Origin: Alphaproteobacteria bacterium
GTDB taxonomy: Bacteria; Pseudomonadota; Alphaproteobacteria; UBA8366; JADFVY01
Length of the DNA stretch: 5,780 nucleotides
Assembly: GCA_029881615.1 (NCBI GenBank)
Contig: JAOUMF010000156.1
Location: forward strand, 1-5,780
Reading direction: 5' to 3'
The notes beneath the pieces were generated by a model. That model searched no databases, was not told the origin of the DNA, and saw nothing but the letters and a program-made list of their open reading frames with translations. A program made the position numbers and the translations under genes. Below, in pieces: positions 1 to 5,780 of the stretch; position 1 is the first letter of the stretch, and each line of letters opens with the position of its first letter.

Positions 1-318
1 TGGATATATCAACGCGGCCCGATCGATCTGGAAGAAGAGGCCACCGGCAAGAACGGCGCCATCCCGTCGCACGAGGACCGCGTGGCGGCGGTCGATGCGC
101 TGGCCCGCGAGGCGCTGGGCCCCGACGGTGAATATGTCATCTTGCGCGGCTATTACCTGGAAGCGACCGGCGGACATATCGCGCTGATCCGCCCTCATCG
201 CAGCCGCGGCGAGGCGCTGGTGATAGGAACGGACATGAAACCGATCACCATCGGATACCGGAAGGCCACGCCCGACCGCCGCATCTGTATCGCCCTTGCC
301 CGAAGCATGCCGGCATAA
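1..318 (+). CDS. Unrecognised protein, C-terminal part only
   Basis: The reading frame is open from the first base and ends at a TAA at 316-318, giving 105 residues of a protein whose start lies outside the window. I do not recognise a family. The first 35 residues are rich in charge (an EEE run, then HEDR). A helix-like stretch follows (VAAVDALAREALG), and then a region that reads as alternating beta strands (EYVILRGYYLEA, HIALIRP, EALVIGTD, ITIGYRKA). No membrane segment or signal peptide is visible in this part. The ATG or GTG codons inside the frame, near position 82, are unlikely to be the start because the open frame continues upstream. The neighbouring hydrolase lies downstream on the same strand, but 100 bp and a stem-loop separate them, so co-transcription is uncertain. 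The codon use fits the surrounding GC-rich DNA, which supports real coding. Confidence 0.6.
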   Translation, partial: WIYQRGPIDLEEEATGKNGAIPSHEDRVAAVDALAREALGPDGEYVILRGYYLEATGGHIALIRPHRSRGEALVIGTDMKPITIGYRKATPDRRICIALARSMPA

Positions 319-353
319 CGGGATAATATCAGGGCTCGCTGATAACAGGCCCG
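319..353 (+). terminator. Stem-loop just after the first gene, possible terminator
   Basis: Directly after the TAA stop, TATCAG (327-332) pairs perfectly with CTGATA (339-344) around a six-base loop. An outer CGGG (319-322) can pair with CCCG (350-353). There is no T-tract after it, so it is not a classic intrinsic terminator. Its position right after a stop codon is the main argument. It could also simply be a 3'-end processing or stability hairpin. Confidence 0.3.
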
Positions 354-383
354 TTGGCGAAACTGCATCCCAGGCGCTAATAT
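354..383 (+). promoter_or_regulatory. Possible sigma70-type promoter for the hydrolase gene
   Basis: TTGGCG (354-359) and TAATAT (378-383) each match the -35 and -10 consensus at four of six positions and are separated by 18 bp. They lie about 35 bp upstream of the chosen ATG and after the stem-loop of the preceding gene, which is where a promoter is expected. The match is weak and comes from reading by eye only. Confidence 0.3.
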
Positions 384-407
384 ATCCGAACCGCTGTTTA
401 GCGATTT

Positions 408-412
408 CGGAG
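408..412 (+). promoter_or_regulatory. Ribosome binding site deciding the hydrolase start
   Basis: CGGAG lies six bases before the ATG at 419. The longer frame that would start at a TTG at 296 has no comparable site, overlaps the end of the preceding gene, and would put a long non-signal-like extension in front of the twin-arginine motif. The ATG at 419 is therefore preferred. Confidence 0.6.
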
Positions 413-418
413 TCTGAC

Positions 419-1192
419 ATGGTTGCGAGAAGAGATGTCCTGAAGGGGGTGATCAGCACGCCGCTGGCAGGATTGCCGCTGGCCGCGATTCTGGCCGACC
501 CCGGATTGGCCCGCGCCGCCGCGACCGGGCTGCATGAATACACGATCAACACGCCCACCGGCCGCCGCGTCAGTGGCGCGCTGGCAATGCCGCTGGGCGC
601 ACCTGCGCCGACGGTGTTGCTGATCCATGAATGGTGGGGCCTCAACGATCAGATCAAGGCGATAACCGCTGAACTGGGCAGGCTGGGCTATCTGGCGGTA
701 GCCGTCGACCTGATGGACGGCCGGGTGGCGAAAACGGCCGAGGAAGCCCGAACGCTGACCGGCGCGGTGGTGGCGAATGACGCCGCCGACACATTGGCCG
801 GATGGATCGAATGGCTGCGCGTCCATGACGCCTCGAATCGCAAGATCGGCGTCGTGGGATGGGGCTTCGGCGGCGGGTGGTCGCTGGCGGCATCGATCGA
901 GTCCCCGGTGGAAGCGACGGTCGTCTATTACGGCCGCATCAACCGCAAGGCATCCGAATTGGTGCGACTCAAGGGTCCGGTGCTGGGTCACTTCGCCAAT
1001 CACGATAAGTTTATCGACAAGGCGATGGTATCGGCCTGGGAATCGGAAATGGACAAGGCCGGAAAACGCTATACTACCCATTGGTACGATGCCGACCATG
1101 CCTTTGCGAATCCGACCAGCGCCCGTTATGACGAGGCGGACGCCCGACTTGCCTGGGATCGAACCTTGAAATTCTTCGACGAAACCCTGTAG
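419..1192 (+). CDS. Tat-exported dienelactone hydrolase family protein, nucleophile Cys replaced by Gly
   Basis: This 257-residue alpha/beta-hydrolase-fold protein belongs to the dienelactone hydrolase (DLH) family. The N-terminus looks like a twin-arginine signal: ARRDVLKG with R4-R5, a hydrophobic stretch at about 11-24, and an Ala-rich cleavage region near ARAAA (31-35). That suggests export in folded form to the periplasm. The mature part shows the DLH landmarks: LLIHEWWG with E71, then the nucleophile-elbow region VVGWGFGGGWS (145-155), FANHDKFID with D196, and DADHAFANPT with H227. In characterised DLH enzymes a Cys-Asp-His triad opens lactones, and Cys sits in a G-x-C-x-G-G elbow. Here that position is Gly149 (GGC at 863-865), while E71, D196 and H227 are kept. 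It may therefore be inactive, use another residue, or have a binding role. The substrate is unknown. A DUF2937 gene follows after 24 bp and is probably co-transcribed. The family call is firm and activity is doubtful. Confidence 0.88.
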   Translation: MVARRDVLKGVISTPLAGLPLAAILADPGLARAAATGLHEYTINTPTGRRVSGALAMPLGAPAPTVLLIHEWWGLNDQIKAITAELGRLGYLAVAVDLMDGRVAKTAEEARTLTGAVVANDAADTLAGWIEWLRVHDASNRKIGVVGWGFGGGWSLAASIESPVEATVVYYGRINRKASELVRLKGPVLGHFANHDKFIDKAMVSAWESEMDKAGKRYTTHWYDADHAFANPTSARYDEADARLAWDRTLKFFDETL

Positions 1193-1204
1193 GGTCAGGC
1201 GAAT

Positions 1205-1210
1205 GGGGGA
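1205..1210 (+). promoter_or_regulatory. Ribosome binding site supporting a TTG start
   Basis: GGGGGA lies six bases before the TTG at 1217. The nearby ATG at 1203-1205 is out of frame with the coding region. The strong purine-rich site at ideal spacing is the main reason to accept the rare TTG start of the downstream gene. Confidence 0.65.
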
Positions 1211-1216
1211 ACAGCG

Positions 1217-1846
1217 TTGATCAAGAAAGTCATAATAGTGTGTTTCGGACTGGCCTGTGCGGCAATTGCCTCGCAAGCACCCGAATTTACACAGCAATAT
1301 CTGCAAAGGCTGGGCGGTTGGGTTGATTCCTACAAGGATCGTGTTGCCCGGCTGGATTTGCGCGCGGCCCAGTTCAAAATGACCCGCACCGAGTATCTCG
1401 AAGCGCTGCAGGCCAGCGCCGACCCCAAGGTCAGACAGGAAGCGGCCAATATCGCTACCTGGCCGATTTATCTCAAGCAATATACCGAAATGCAGGTTTC
1501 CCTGCAGACCGGCGCCGCATTGATGCAGCCGATCAAGCTGTTACAGAATTATTTCGATCCGGCCTTCAAGCCGATCGTCCAGGCAACTTTCGCCGAATAC
1601 AAGGCGGCGGCCCCGATTACCGGCGAGGGTGCGATCTTCGGCGGCATCGGTTTCATCGTCGGATGGATTCTGACGGGATTTGGCGGCGCCCTGCTCCGCG
1701 CGCCCCTGGAGATAATCCGCCGGCGCCGGGCCGCACGGAAAAACCTCCCGAAATTCGTCAATCACAAACTCGACGAACCTACGCTATCGGCCAATATCCC
1801 GGAAACCGGCGATCCGGAAGAACCCACGGAGACCATCAAGGTCTAG
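1217..1846 (+). CDS. DUF2937 family membrane protein
   Basis: This 209-residue protein has the features of the DUF2937 family, which has no established function. It opens with a hydrophobic segment (residues about 4-19) followed by the family's hallmark PEFTQQYLQRLGG (22-34). A long soluble, mostly helical middle (35-133) follows, then a Gly-rich second membrane segment (about 137-160, GAIFGGIGFIVGWILTGFGG). A basic cluster (IIRRRRAARK, 166-175) and an acidic, Pro-rich tail end the protein. Two membrane segments with the middle domain in the periplasm and the basic end in the cytoplasm would fit the positive-inside rule. The first segment could instead be a cleavable signal. The start is TTG, supported by GGGGGA upstream. 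It follows the Tat-type hydrolase gene by 24 bp, so the two are likely co-transcribed, and both products would meet at the envelope. It converges on cobT, whose stop is 45 bp away. Confidence 0.8.
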   Translation: MIKKVIIVCFGLACAAIASQAPEFTQQYLQRLGGWVDSYKDRVARLDLRAAQFKMTRTEYLEALQASADPKVRQEAANIATWPIYLKQYTEMQVSLQTGAALMQPIKLLQNYFDPAFKPIVQATFAEYKAAAPITGEGAIFGGIGFIVGWILTGFGGALLRAPLEIIRRRRAARKNLPKFVNHKLDEPTLSANIPETGDPEEPTETIKV

Positions 1847-1914
1847 CGCCTGCGGCTCGCTGATATCTATCGCCCGCGGCCTGCCGATATCTAACGCCTG
1901 CCGGCCGCGATTCG
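1843..1914. repeat. Three imperfect 24-bp tandem copies spanning the end of cobT
   Basis: Units start at 1843, 1867 and 1891, each with CTA, a variable base and then CGCC, in an exact 24-bp period. Units 1 and 2 agree at 19 of 24 positions. Unit 3, the last codons of cobT, is more diverged and agrees mainly over its first 18 bases. Read on the minus strand, each unit is eight codons ending in TAG (RIAAGRR, ISAGRGR and ISASRRR before the stops), so the array looks like the cobT tail copied twice downstream in frame. The stop of the DUF2937 gene also lies in unit 1. Confidence 0.55.
1875..1909. terminator. Inverted repeat at the convergent gene junction
   Basis: CGCGGCC (1875-1881) and GGCCGCG (1903-1909) are perfect reverse complements with a 21-base spacer that contains the cobT stop. 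Placed between two converging genes, this could slow transcription from either side. No T-tract follows on either strand, the loop is long, and the arms may simply be a by-product of the GC-rich tandem units. It is a weak candidate. Confidence 0.22.
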
Positions 1915-3771
1915 TCTTGCCGGGCCACCACGGCGCGCGCGGGTGTCCTCGTCGAACAGTTCGGTCAGTTTTTCCATCATGGTGCCACCCAGCTGCTCCA
2001 CATCCATGATCGTCACCGCGCGGCGGTAATAGCGGGTGACGTCATGGCCGATGCCGATGGCGACCAGTTCGACCGGCGAGCGTGTTTCGATATAATCGAT
2101 CACGTCCCGCAAATGGCGCTCCAGATAATTGCCGGCGTTAATCGACAGAGTTGAGTCGTCGACAGGCGCGCCATCCGATATCACCATCAGGATGCGCCGC
2201 TGTTCGGTGCGCGCGATCAGCCGGTTATGCGCCCACATCAGCGATTCGCCGTCGATATTCTCCTTCAACAGCCCCTCGCGCAGCATCAGCCCCAGATTCT
2301 TGCGGGCGCGGCGCAGCGGCGCGTCGGCGGTCTTGTAGACGATATGGCGCAGATCGTTCAGGCGGCCCGGATTGCCCGGCTTGCCGTCGGCGATCCATTG
2401 TTCACGCGCCTGCCCGCCCTTCCAGGCCCGTGTCGTGAAGCCCAGAATCTCTACCTTGACGCCGCAACGTTCCAGGGTCCGCGCCAGGATGTCGGCGCTC
2501 ATCGCGGCGATGGCGATGGGCCGGCCGCGCATCGAACCCGAATTATCCAGCAACAGCGTGACCACGGTATCGCGAAACTCGGTATCGTTTTCCTGTTTGA
2601 AGGACAGCGAGGACAACGGGTTGGTGACGATGCGGTCCAGCCGCGCCGTGTCCAGCATTCCTTCCTCGAGATTGAAATCCCAGGACCGCATCTGCTTGGC
2701 CAGCAGCCGGCGCTGCAACCGGTTGGCCAGCTTGCCGATGAGTCCCTGCAAATGGCTGAGTTGCTGATCCAGCATCTGGCGCAGGCGGGTCAGTTCCTCC
2801 GGATCGCATAATTCCTCGGCCGCCACCACTTCGTCGAAGCTTTCGGTATAGACCTTGTAGAAAGGCTCTTTCGGCAGGTTCGACAAATCGCCGTCCTGCC
2901 GCTTCATGCCCGGGTCGCCGGGGGTTTCGCCACCCGGCGCGGTCATCGCATCGCCCTCGCCGGCCTCGCCCGATTCCTGCATGTCCATATCGCCGGTATC
3001 GGAGGCCATGCTGTCGGACATCGCCTGTTCCAGCTTGCCCGAACCCTCGGCATCCTCCGACGCGGTTTCCGGACCGTCCTCCTGGTCCTCGCCGCCCTGT
3101 TCGTCCGACTGTTCGCCGCCCTCGGATGCATCGTCCTCGCCGAGGTCGATATCCATCTCGGTAATCAACTGGCGCACGGCCTCGCAATAGGTGGCCTGAT
3201 CGCCCACGCAACGGTCCAGATTGGCCAGCGCCTGTTTCACCTTGGCGCTCAACAACGGCTGCCACTGGTCCCAGGCCTTGCGGGCGGCGGGCGGCGGCGG
3301 CGCGCCGGTCAACGCCTGGCGGGCCATCAGCCGCACCACCTCAGGCATGGTCGCCTCGGCGGTATCCTCGACTACCCCGAAACCCTCGCGCTTGTATCGT
3401 TCCTGCAGGGCGGCCGACAGGTTTTCGGCGACCCCGGCCATCTTGCGCGCGCCCAGCGCCTCGACCCGCGCCTGCTCCAGCGCGTCATACAGCGCCGGCG
3501 CCACATCGCCGGCAGGCCGCCGCCTTGCATGCAGGGCCGCATCGTGCAGCCGCAGCTTCAGGGCCGCGGCGTCGGCCTCGCCCCGCACATAGGCGGCTTC
3601 CTCGGCCGGCAGTTCGCGACTGGGCAGGGGCACGCGCACGCGCGGGCCCTCGGCACCCCTGGCGCTGTCGGTGCCATAGGTCAGGTCCGCGTCATCACGG
3701 CCCGAAATCGCACGGAAGGCCGCGGCGTTCGCGCGCTTGAAGATTTCTACCGGTGTGTCCTGCTCAGCCAT
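1891..3771 (-). CDS. cobT: Cobaltochelatase subunit CobT
   Basis: CobT is the VWA subunit of the three-part aerobic cobaltochelatase. With CobS it forms the ATP-driven ring complex that helps CobN insert Co2+ into hydrogenobyrinic acid a,c-diamide in the cytoplasm. The 626 residues are close to the usual length of about 630. The N-terminal CobT domain (about 1-205) is followed by a strongly acidic, low-complexity linker (about 208-300, rich in E, D, G and S). A helical segment (about 310-360) and a C-terminal VWA domain (about 395-610) come next. The metal-binding MIDAS loop is complete: LLLDNSGS with D409, S411 and S413, a likely Thr in GFTTRAW (445-450), and ISDGAP with D533. The ATG at 3771 lies nine bases beyond the cobS stop, with GGGA overlapping that junction, so translation is probably coupled. 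The protein ends in a basic tail, [14 protein letters not shown]. Identification is firm. Confidence 0.97.
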   Translation of the reverse strand: MAEQDTPVEIFKRANAAAFRAISGRDDADLTYGTDSARGAEGPRVRVPLPSRELPAEEAAYVRGEADAAALKLRLHDAALHARRRPAGDVAPALYDALEQARVEALGARKMAGVAENLSAALQERYKREGFGVVEDTAEATMPEVVRLMARQALTGAPPPPAARKAWDQWQPLLSAKVKQALANLDRCVGDQATYCEAVRQLITEMDIDLGEDDASEGGEQSDEQGGEDQEDGPETASEDAEGSGKLEQAMSDSMASDTGDMDMQESGEAGEGDAMTAPGGETPGDPGMKRQDGDLSNLPKEPFYKVYTESFDEVVAAEELCDPEELTRLRQMLDQQLSHLQGLIGKLANRLQRRLLAKQMRSWDFNLEEGMLDTARLDRIVTNPLSSLSFKQENDTEFRDTVVTLLLDNSGSMRGRPIAIAAMSADILARTLERCGVKVEILGFTTRAWKGGQAREQWIADGKPGNPGRLNDLRHIVYKTADAPLRRARKNLGLMLREGLLKENIDGESLMWAHNRLIARTEQRRILMVISDGAPVDDSTLSINAGNYLERHLRDVIDYIETRSPVELVAIGIGHDVTRYYRRAVTIMDVEQLGGTMMEKLTELFDEDTRARRGGPARRIAAGRR

Positions 3772-3780
3772 GCCGTCCCA

Positions 3781-4785
3781 TCAGATCAGGGTCGCCTTGA
3801 CCCCGGATTCCGGCAGCTCCGAACCGAAGCAGCGCTGATAATATTCGGCGACCACCGGGCGTTCCAACTCGTCGCATTTGTTCAGGAAGGTCACCCGGAA
3901 GGCGAAGGGGATATCCTTGAACATTTCCGCATTCTCGGCCCAGGTGATTACGGTACGCGGCGACATCACGGTCGAAATATCGCCGTTGATGAAACCGGCG
4001 CGCGTCAGGTCGGCGAGCGTCACCATGGCGGCAATAGTCGCGCGGCCTTCGTCATTGTCGTAGCCGGGCACCTTCGACAGCACGATCTGTTTTTCCACCT
4101 CGTCCGACAGATAGTTCAGCGTGGTGACGATGTTCCAGCGATCCATCTGTGCCTGGTTGATCTGCTGGGTGCCGTGATAAAGCCCGGTAGTGTCGCCAAG
4201 GCCGACCGTGTTGGTGGTCGAAAACAGGCGGAACCAGGGATGGGGGCGGATCACCCGGCTCTGATCCAGCAGGGTCAGCTTGCCCTCTACTTCCAGAATG
4301 CGCTGGATCACGAACATCACGTCCGGCCGGCCGGCATCATATTCGTCAAAGCATAGCGCGCAGGGATTCTGCAGCGCCCAGGGCAATATGCCCTCGCGGA
4401 ATTCGGTAACCTGCTGGCCTTCGCGCAGCACGATGGCATCCTTGCCGATCAGGTCGATACGGCTGATATGGCTATCCAGATTGACGCGCACGCAGGGCCA
4501 GTTCAGCCGCGCGGCGACCTGTTCCACATGCGTGGACTTGCCGGTGCCGTGATAGCCCTGGATCATGACGCGGCGGTTGTAGGCGAACCCGGCCAGGATG
4601 GCGAGCGTGGTGTCGTGATCGAAGACATAGGTCTCGTCCTGCTCCGGCACATAGTCCGACCCATGCGAAAAGGCCGGAACCTCCATGTCGGAATCGATTC
4701 CGAAGGTCTGACGGACGGACAGCCTGATGTCCGGCGCGTCCAGATCGTGGGCGCGTTGTATCGAATGTTCGGTCGAGTTCGTCAT
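3781..4785 (-). CDS. cobS: Cobaltochelatase subunit CobS (AAA+ ATPase)
   Basis: CobS is the AAA+ motor of the cobaltochelatase and is related to BchI/ChlI of magnesium chelatase. It hydrolyses ATP to drive cobalt insertion by CobN. The 334 residues match the family length. A short N-terminal CobS region (about 1-50) precedes the ATPase core. Visible motifs are Walker A GYHGTGKS (77-84, with K83 and S84), Walker B ALCFDEYD (143-150, with D147-E148), sensor 1 FSTTNT with N192, a likely arginine finger in QMDRW (R216), and the sensor-2 helix SPRTVI (R277). All expected catalytic residues are present, so the ATPase should work. The ATG at 4785 has only a weak purine stretch (GGATC) upstream, but the encoded N-terminus matches the family. 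The gene sits directly before cobT and 57 bp after a J-domain protein gene. No cobN is present in the window and it must be encoded elsewhere. Confidence 0.97.
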   Translation of the reverse strand: MTNSTEHSIQRAHDLDAPDIRLSVRQTFGIDSDMEVPAFSHGSDYVPEQDETYVFDHDTTLAILAGFAYNRRVMIQGYHGTGKSTHVEQVAARLNWPCVRVNLDSHISRIDLIGKDAIVLREGQQVTEFREGILPWALQNPCALCFDEYDAGRPDVMFVIQRILEVEGKLTLLDQSRVIRPHPWFRLFSTTNTVGLGDTTGLYHGTQQINQAQMDRWNIVTTLNYLSDEVEKQIVLSKVPGYDNDEGRATIAAMVTLADLTRAGFINGDISTVMSPRTVITWAENAEMFKDIPFAFRVTFLNKCDELERPVVAEYYQRCFGSELPESGVKATLI

Positions 4786-4820
4786 CTATTGAGATCCGTT
4801 CGTCTTCGAGGGTGAGGCCG

Positions 4821-4859
4821 GGTCCGCTCTCCGGACGCGCGACTAGCGGACCGAGAGCG
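4821..4859 (-). promoter_or_regulatory. Overlapping inverted repeats at the J-protein/cobS junction
   Basis: GGTCCGCT (4821-4828) is the perfect reverse complement of AGCGGACC (4845-4852). CGCTCTC (4825-4831) is the reverse complement of GAGAGCG (4853-4859). GTCCG (4822-4826) also pairs with CGGAC (4832-4836) in a five-base-loop hairpin. These pairings share bases and so exclude one another. The site covers the stop codon of the J-domain gene and lies about 36 bp upstream of the cobS start. It lacks a T-tract. It may be a processing or attenuation structure within the operon, or only GC-rich chance pairing. Confidence 0.35.
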
Positions 4860-5445
4860 CCTTTTTCAGTGTCGAATAGGCCTCGATGATTTCCTTCAGC
4901 CGCTCCTCGGCCAGTTTATCGCCACCGTTCGCATCCGGATGATGCTGCTTCACAAGTTCCTTATATCTGGCCTTCAACCCGGTCAAGTTCAACGGCGCAT
5001 TCAGGTCCATTATATCCATGGCGCGGGCTTCCGGGCTGGTCGGATGGAATCCGGCCGCGCGGGCCTGACCGTTGCGGCGCGCCCTCGCCGCGCCCTCGGC
5101 CCCGCCCGTGCCGTCGAAATAATCGAACCCGTCATGAATCGGCGGCGCGCCCCGACTGTAATGGGGCCGCCCGCCCGTCCTCGCGCCAAGCGGCCAGGTC
5201 GGCCGCTGCCAGGTGGTGTCGCGGCGGGTATCCTCCTCCACCTCGTCCTGGGACATGCCGGCGTAATAATTCCAGGCCTTGTTGTATTCCCGCACGTGAT
5301 CGAGGCAGAACCAGTAATAATCCTCCAACCGGTCGCGGCCCTTGGGCGCGCGGTAATGCCCCGGCTCGCCACAGTCGGACCGGTCACAGAGTCTGTCCGG
5401 CGCTTCGTTGCGTCCGGGCTCGTATATGCGCTGCGTTCTGCTCAT
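4843..5445 (-). CDS. J-domain (DnaJ-like) protein with C-terminal J domain
   Basis: This 200-residue protein carries a J domain at its C-terminus (about 143-198). The J domain has the HPD motif at H169-P170-D171 (codons at 4941-4933) and flanking helices LKARYKELVKQ and EERLKEIIEAYSTLKKAL. J domains recruit an Hsp70 and stimulate its ATPase, and HPD is the essential contact. The N-terminal part is not that of classical DnaJ. It has C20-x4-C25, a conserved-looking YRAPKGRDRLEDYYWF stretch, and then C47-x2-H50, which could hold a zinc ion (inference). A Gly/Arg/Pro-rich linker (about 85-140) joins the parts. I chose the ATG at 5445 (MSRTQRIYEP) because it resembles starts I know for this family. 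The frame extends 13 codons further to a GTG at 5484, and neither start has a good ribosome site. The gene is followed by cobS and divergent from a bolA-type gene, a recurring arrangement in alphaproteobacteria. A direct role in chelatase assembly is unproven. Confidence 0.88.
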   Translation of the reverse strand: MSRTQRIYEPGRNEAPDRLCDRSDCGEPGHYRAPKGRDRLEDYYWFCLDHVREYNKAWNYYAGMSQDEVEEDTRRDTTWQRPTWPLGARTGGRPHYSRGAPPIHDGFDYFDGTGGAEGAARARRNGQARAAGFHPTSPEARAMDIMDLNAPLNLTGLKARYKELVKQHHPDANGGDKLAEERLKEIIEAYSTLKKALSVR

Positions 5446-5484
5446 CTGATGATTATCGTATTCACGGCGGCGCCTTTCAAGCAC

Positions 5485-5561
5485 GCACGGGTTGACGAAC
5501 GCCTTCCGGGGGCCGATATCGGGCTTAATCCAATATAAATTCAGCCCACGGGGACATATCG
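5485..5561. promoter_or_regulatory. Divergent intergenic region between the J-domain gene and the bolA-type gene
   Basis: The stretch between the two oppositely oriented genes should hold promoters for both. On the plus strand, TTGACG (5492-5497) resembles a -35 box, but the hexamer 17 bp further on (GATATC) is a poor -10. TATAAA (5534-5539) is a better -10-like sequence without a matching -35. A perfect 10-bp palindrome, CCGATATCGG (5513-5522), sits near the middle and could be an operator half-way between the genes. These are readings by eye, and no regulator can be named. Confidence 0.3.
5550..5554 (+). promoter_or_regulatory. Ribosome binding site of the bolA-type gene
   Basis: GGGGA lies seven bases before the ATG at 5562, a good Shine-Dalgarno match at normal spacing. 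It fixes the start of the partial gene that follows. Confidence 0.6.
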
Positions 5562-5780
5562 ATGAGCATAACCGAAAGAATTAACAAAAAGCTGAACGAG
5601 GGGCTGACGCCGTCACGGCTGGAAGTCATCGACGAGTCCATGAAGCATCTGGGCCATGCGGGATATCGCGAAGGCGGCGAGACCCATTTCAACGTCACCG
5701 TGGTCTCGGAAAAATTCGAAGGCAAATCCCGGGTCGACCGCCAGCGCATGGTCTATGCCCTGCTGGCCGACGAAATGGCC
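5562..5780 (+). CDS. BolA family protein, C-terminus cut by window end
   Basis: Seventy-three codons are visible from the ATG, open to the last base. BolA proteins are usually about 80-110 residues, so only the end is missing. The sequence follows the family pattern: an N-terminal helix (ITERINKKLNEGLTPSRLEVIDES), a short His-containing loop (H29, H32), the conserved ETHFNVTVVSEKFEGKS strand pair with H42, and the helix VDRQRMVYALLADEMA. The E. coli BolA counterpart has SHFKVVLVSDRF and NRHRMIYSTLAEEL at the same places. BolA proteins bind [2Fe-2S] clusters together with monothiol glutaredoxins and take part in iron and Fe-S homeostasis. Some also act on DNA. The His residues in the loop and after the turn are the usual cluster-ligand candidates. 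The gene is divergent from the J-domain gene. Whether it is a BolA1-, BolA2- or BolA3-type member cannot be fixed here. Confidence 0.92.
   Translation, partial: MSITERINKKLNEGLTPSRLEVIDESMKHLGHAGYREGGETHFNVTVVSEKFEGKSRVDRQRMVYALLADEMA

Noticed and set aside
296..418. Upstream extension of the hydrolase frame to a TTG at 296
   Set aside because: There is no ribosome site, it overlaps the preceding gene, and it would bury the twin-arginine motif 45 residues inside. The ATG at 419 has a good site.
398..1480. Long open frame of 360 codons on the minus strand opposite the hydrolase and DUF2937 genes
   Set aside because: It runs antisense to two genes with clear family motifs. Its translation is rich in R, G, H and Q with no recognisable motif, typical of shadow frames in GC-rich DNA.
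333..1865. The 12-mer GGCTCGCTGATA occurs at 333-344 and again at 1854-1865, both shortly after stop codons
   Set aside because: About one repeated 12-mer is expected by chance in a window this size, and the flanks do not match. The first copy is explained by its hairpin and the second by the 24-bp units.
2900..3150. Biased, low-complexity stretch inside cobT
   Set aside because: It encodes the acidic linker usual between the N-terminal and VWA domains of CobT and stays in frame, so it is not an insertion or a frameshift.
3529..4356. Open frame of 275 codons on the plus strand over the start of cobT and most of cobS
   Set aside because: It is antisense to two firmly identified genes. The composition and lack of motifs indicate a shadow frame.
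4939..5538. Open frame of 199 codons on the plus strand opposite the J-domain gene
   Set aside because: The J-domain frame on the other strand has HPD and family features. This frame would also run into the region before the bolA-type gene, and it shows no motif.

Overview
The window looks like chromosomal DNA from an alphaproteobacterium. The sequence is GC-rich, and it carries cobS and cobT, the AAA+ and VWA subunits of the aerobic-type (CobNST) cobaltochelatase. These sit behind a J-domain protein gene and a divergent bolA-family gene, a neighbourhood I know from alphaproteobacterial genomes. I see no mobile elements, tRNA, rRNA or CRISPR, and the genes are densely packed. No species can be named from the sequence alone.

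Layout. (1) 1-318, plus strand: the 3' end of an unrecognised gene, followed by a stem-loop. (2) 419-1192 and 1217-1846, plus strand: a two-gene unit. The first gene encodes a dienelactone-hydrolase-fold protein with a twin-arginine signal whose nucleophile position is Gly instead of Cys. The second encodes a DUF2937 membrane protein that starts with TTG. (3) 1847-1890: a short convergent junction built from imperfect 24-bp tandem copies that include the end of cobT. (4) 5445-1891, minus strand: J-domain protein, then cobS, then cobT, in a probable operon. (5) 5562 to the window end, plus strand: a BolA-family gene cut by the window edge and divergent from the J-domain gene.

How the genes work together. 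CobS (ATPase motor) and CobT (VWA/MIDAS adaptor) form the ring complex that powers cobalt insertion by CobN into hydrogenobyrinic acid a,c-diamide, in aerobic cobalamin synthesis. CobN is not in the window. The J-domain protein lies just upstream in the same direction and could supply a chaperone function, but its link to the chelatase is inferred only from position. BolA-family proteins usually act with monothiol glutaredoxins in Fe-S and iron homeostasis. The hydrolase and DUF2937 genes form a separate envelope-related unit of unknown purpose.

Most of the window is ordinary core-genome content, and I do not see an obviously new system. The most noteworthy points are the missing nucleophile in the exported hydrolase, the 24-bp repeat carrying back-up stop codons after cobT, and mutually exclusive inverted repeats at the J-protein/cobS junction.
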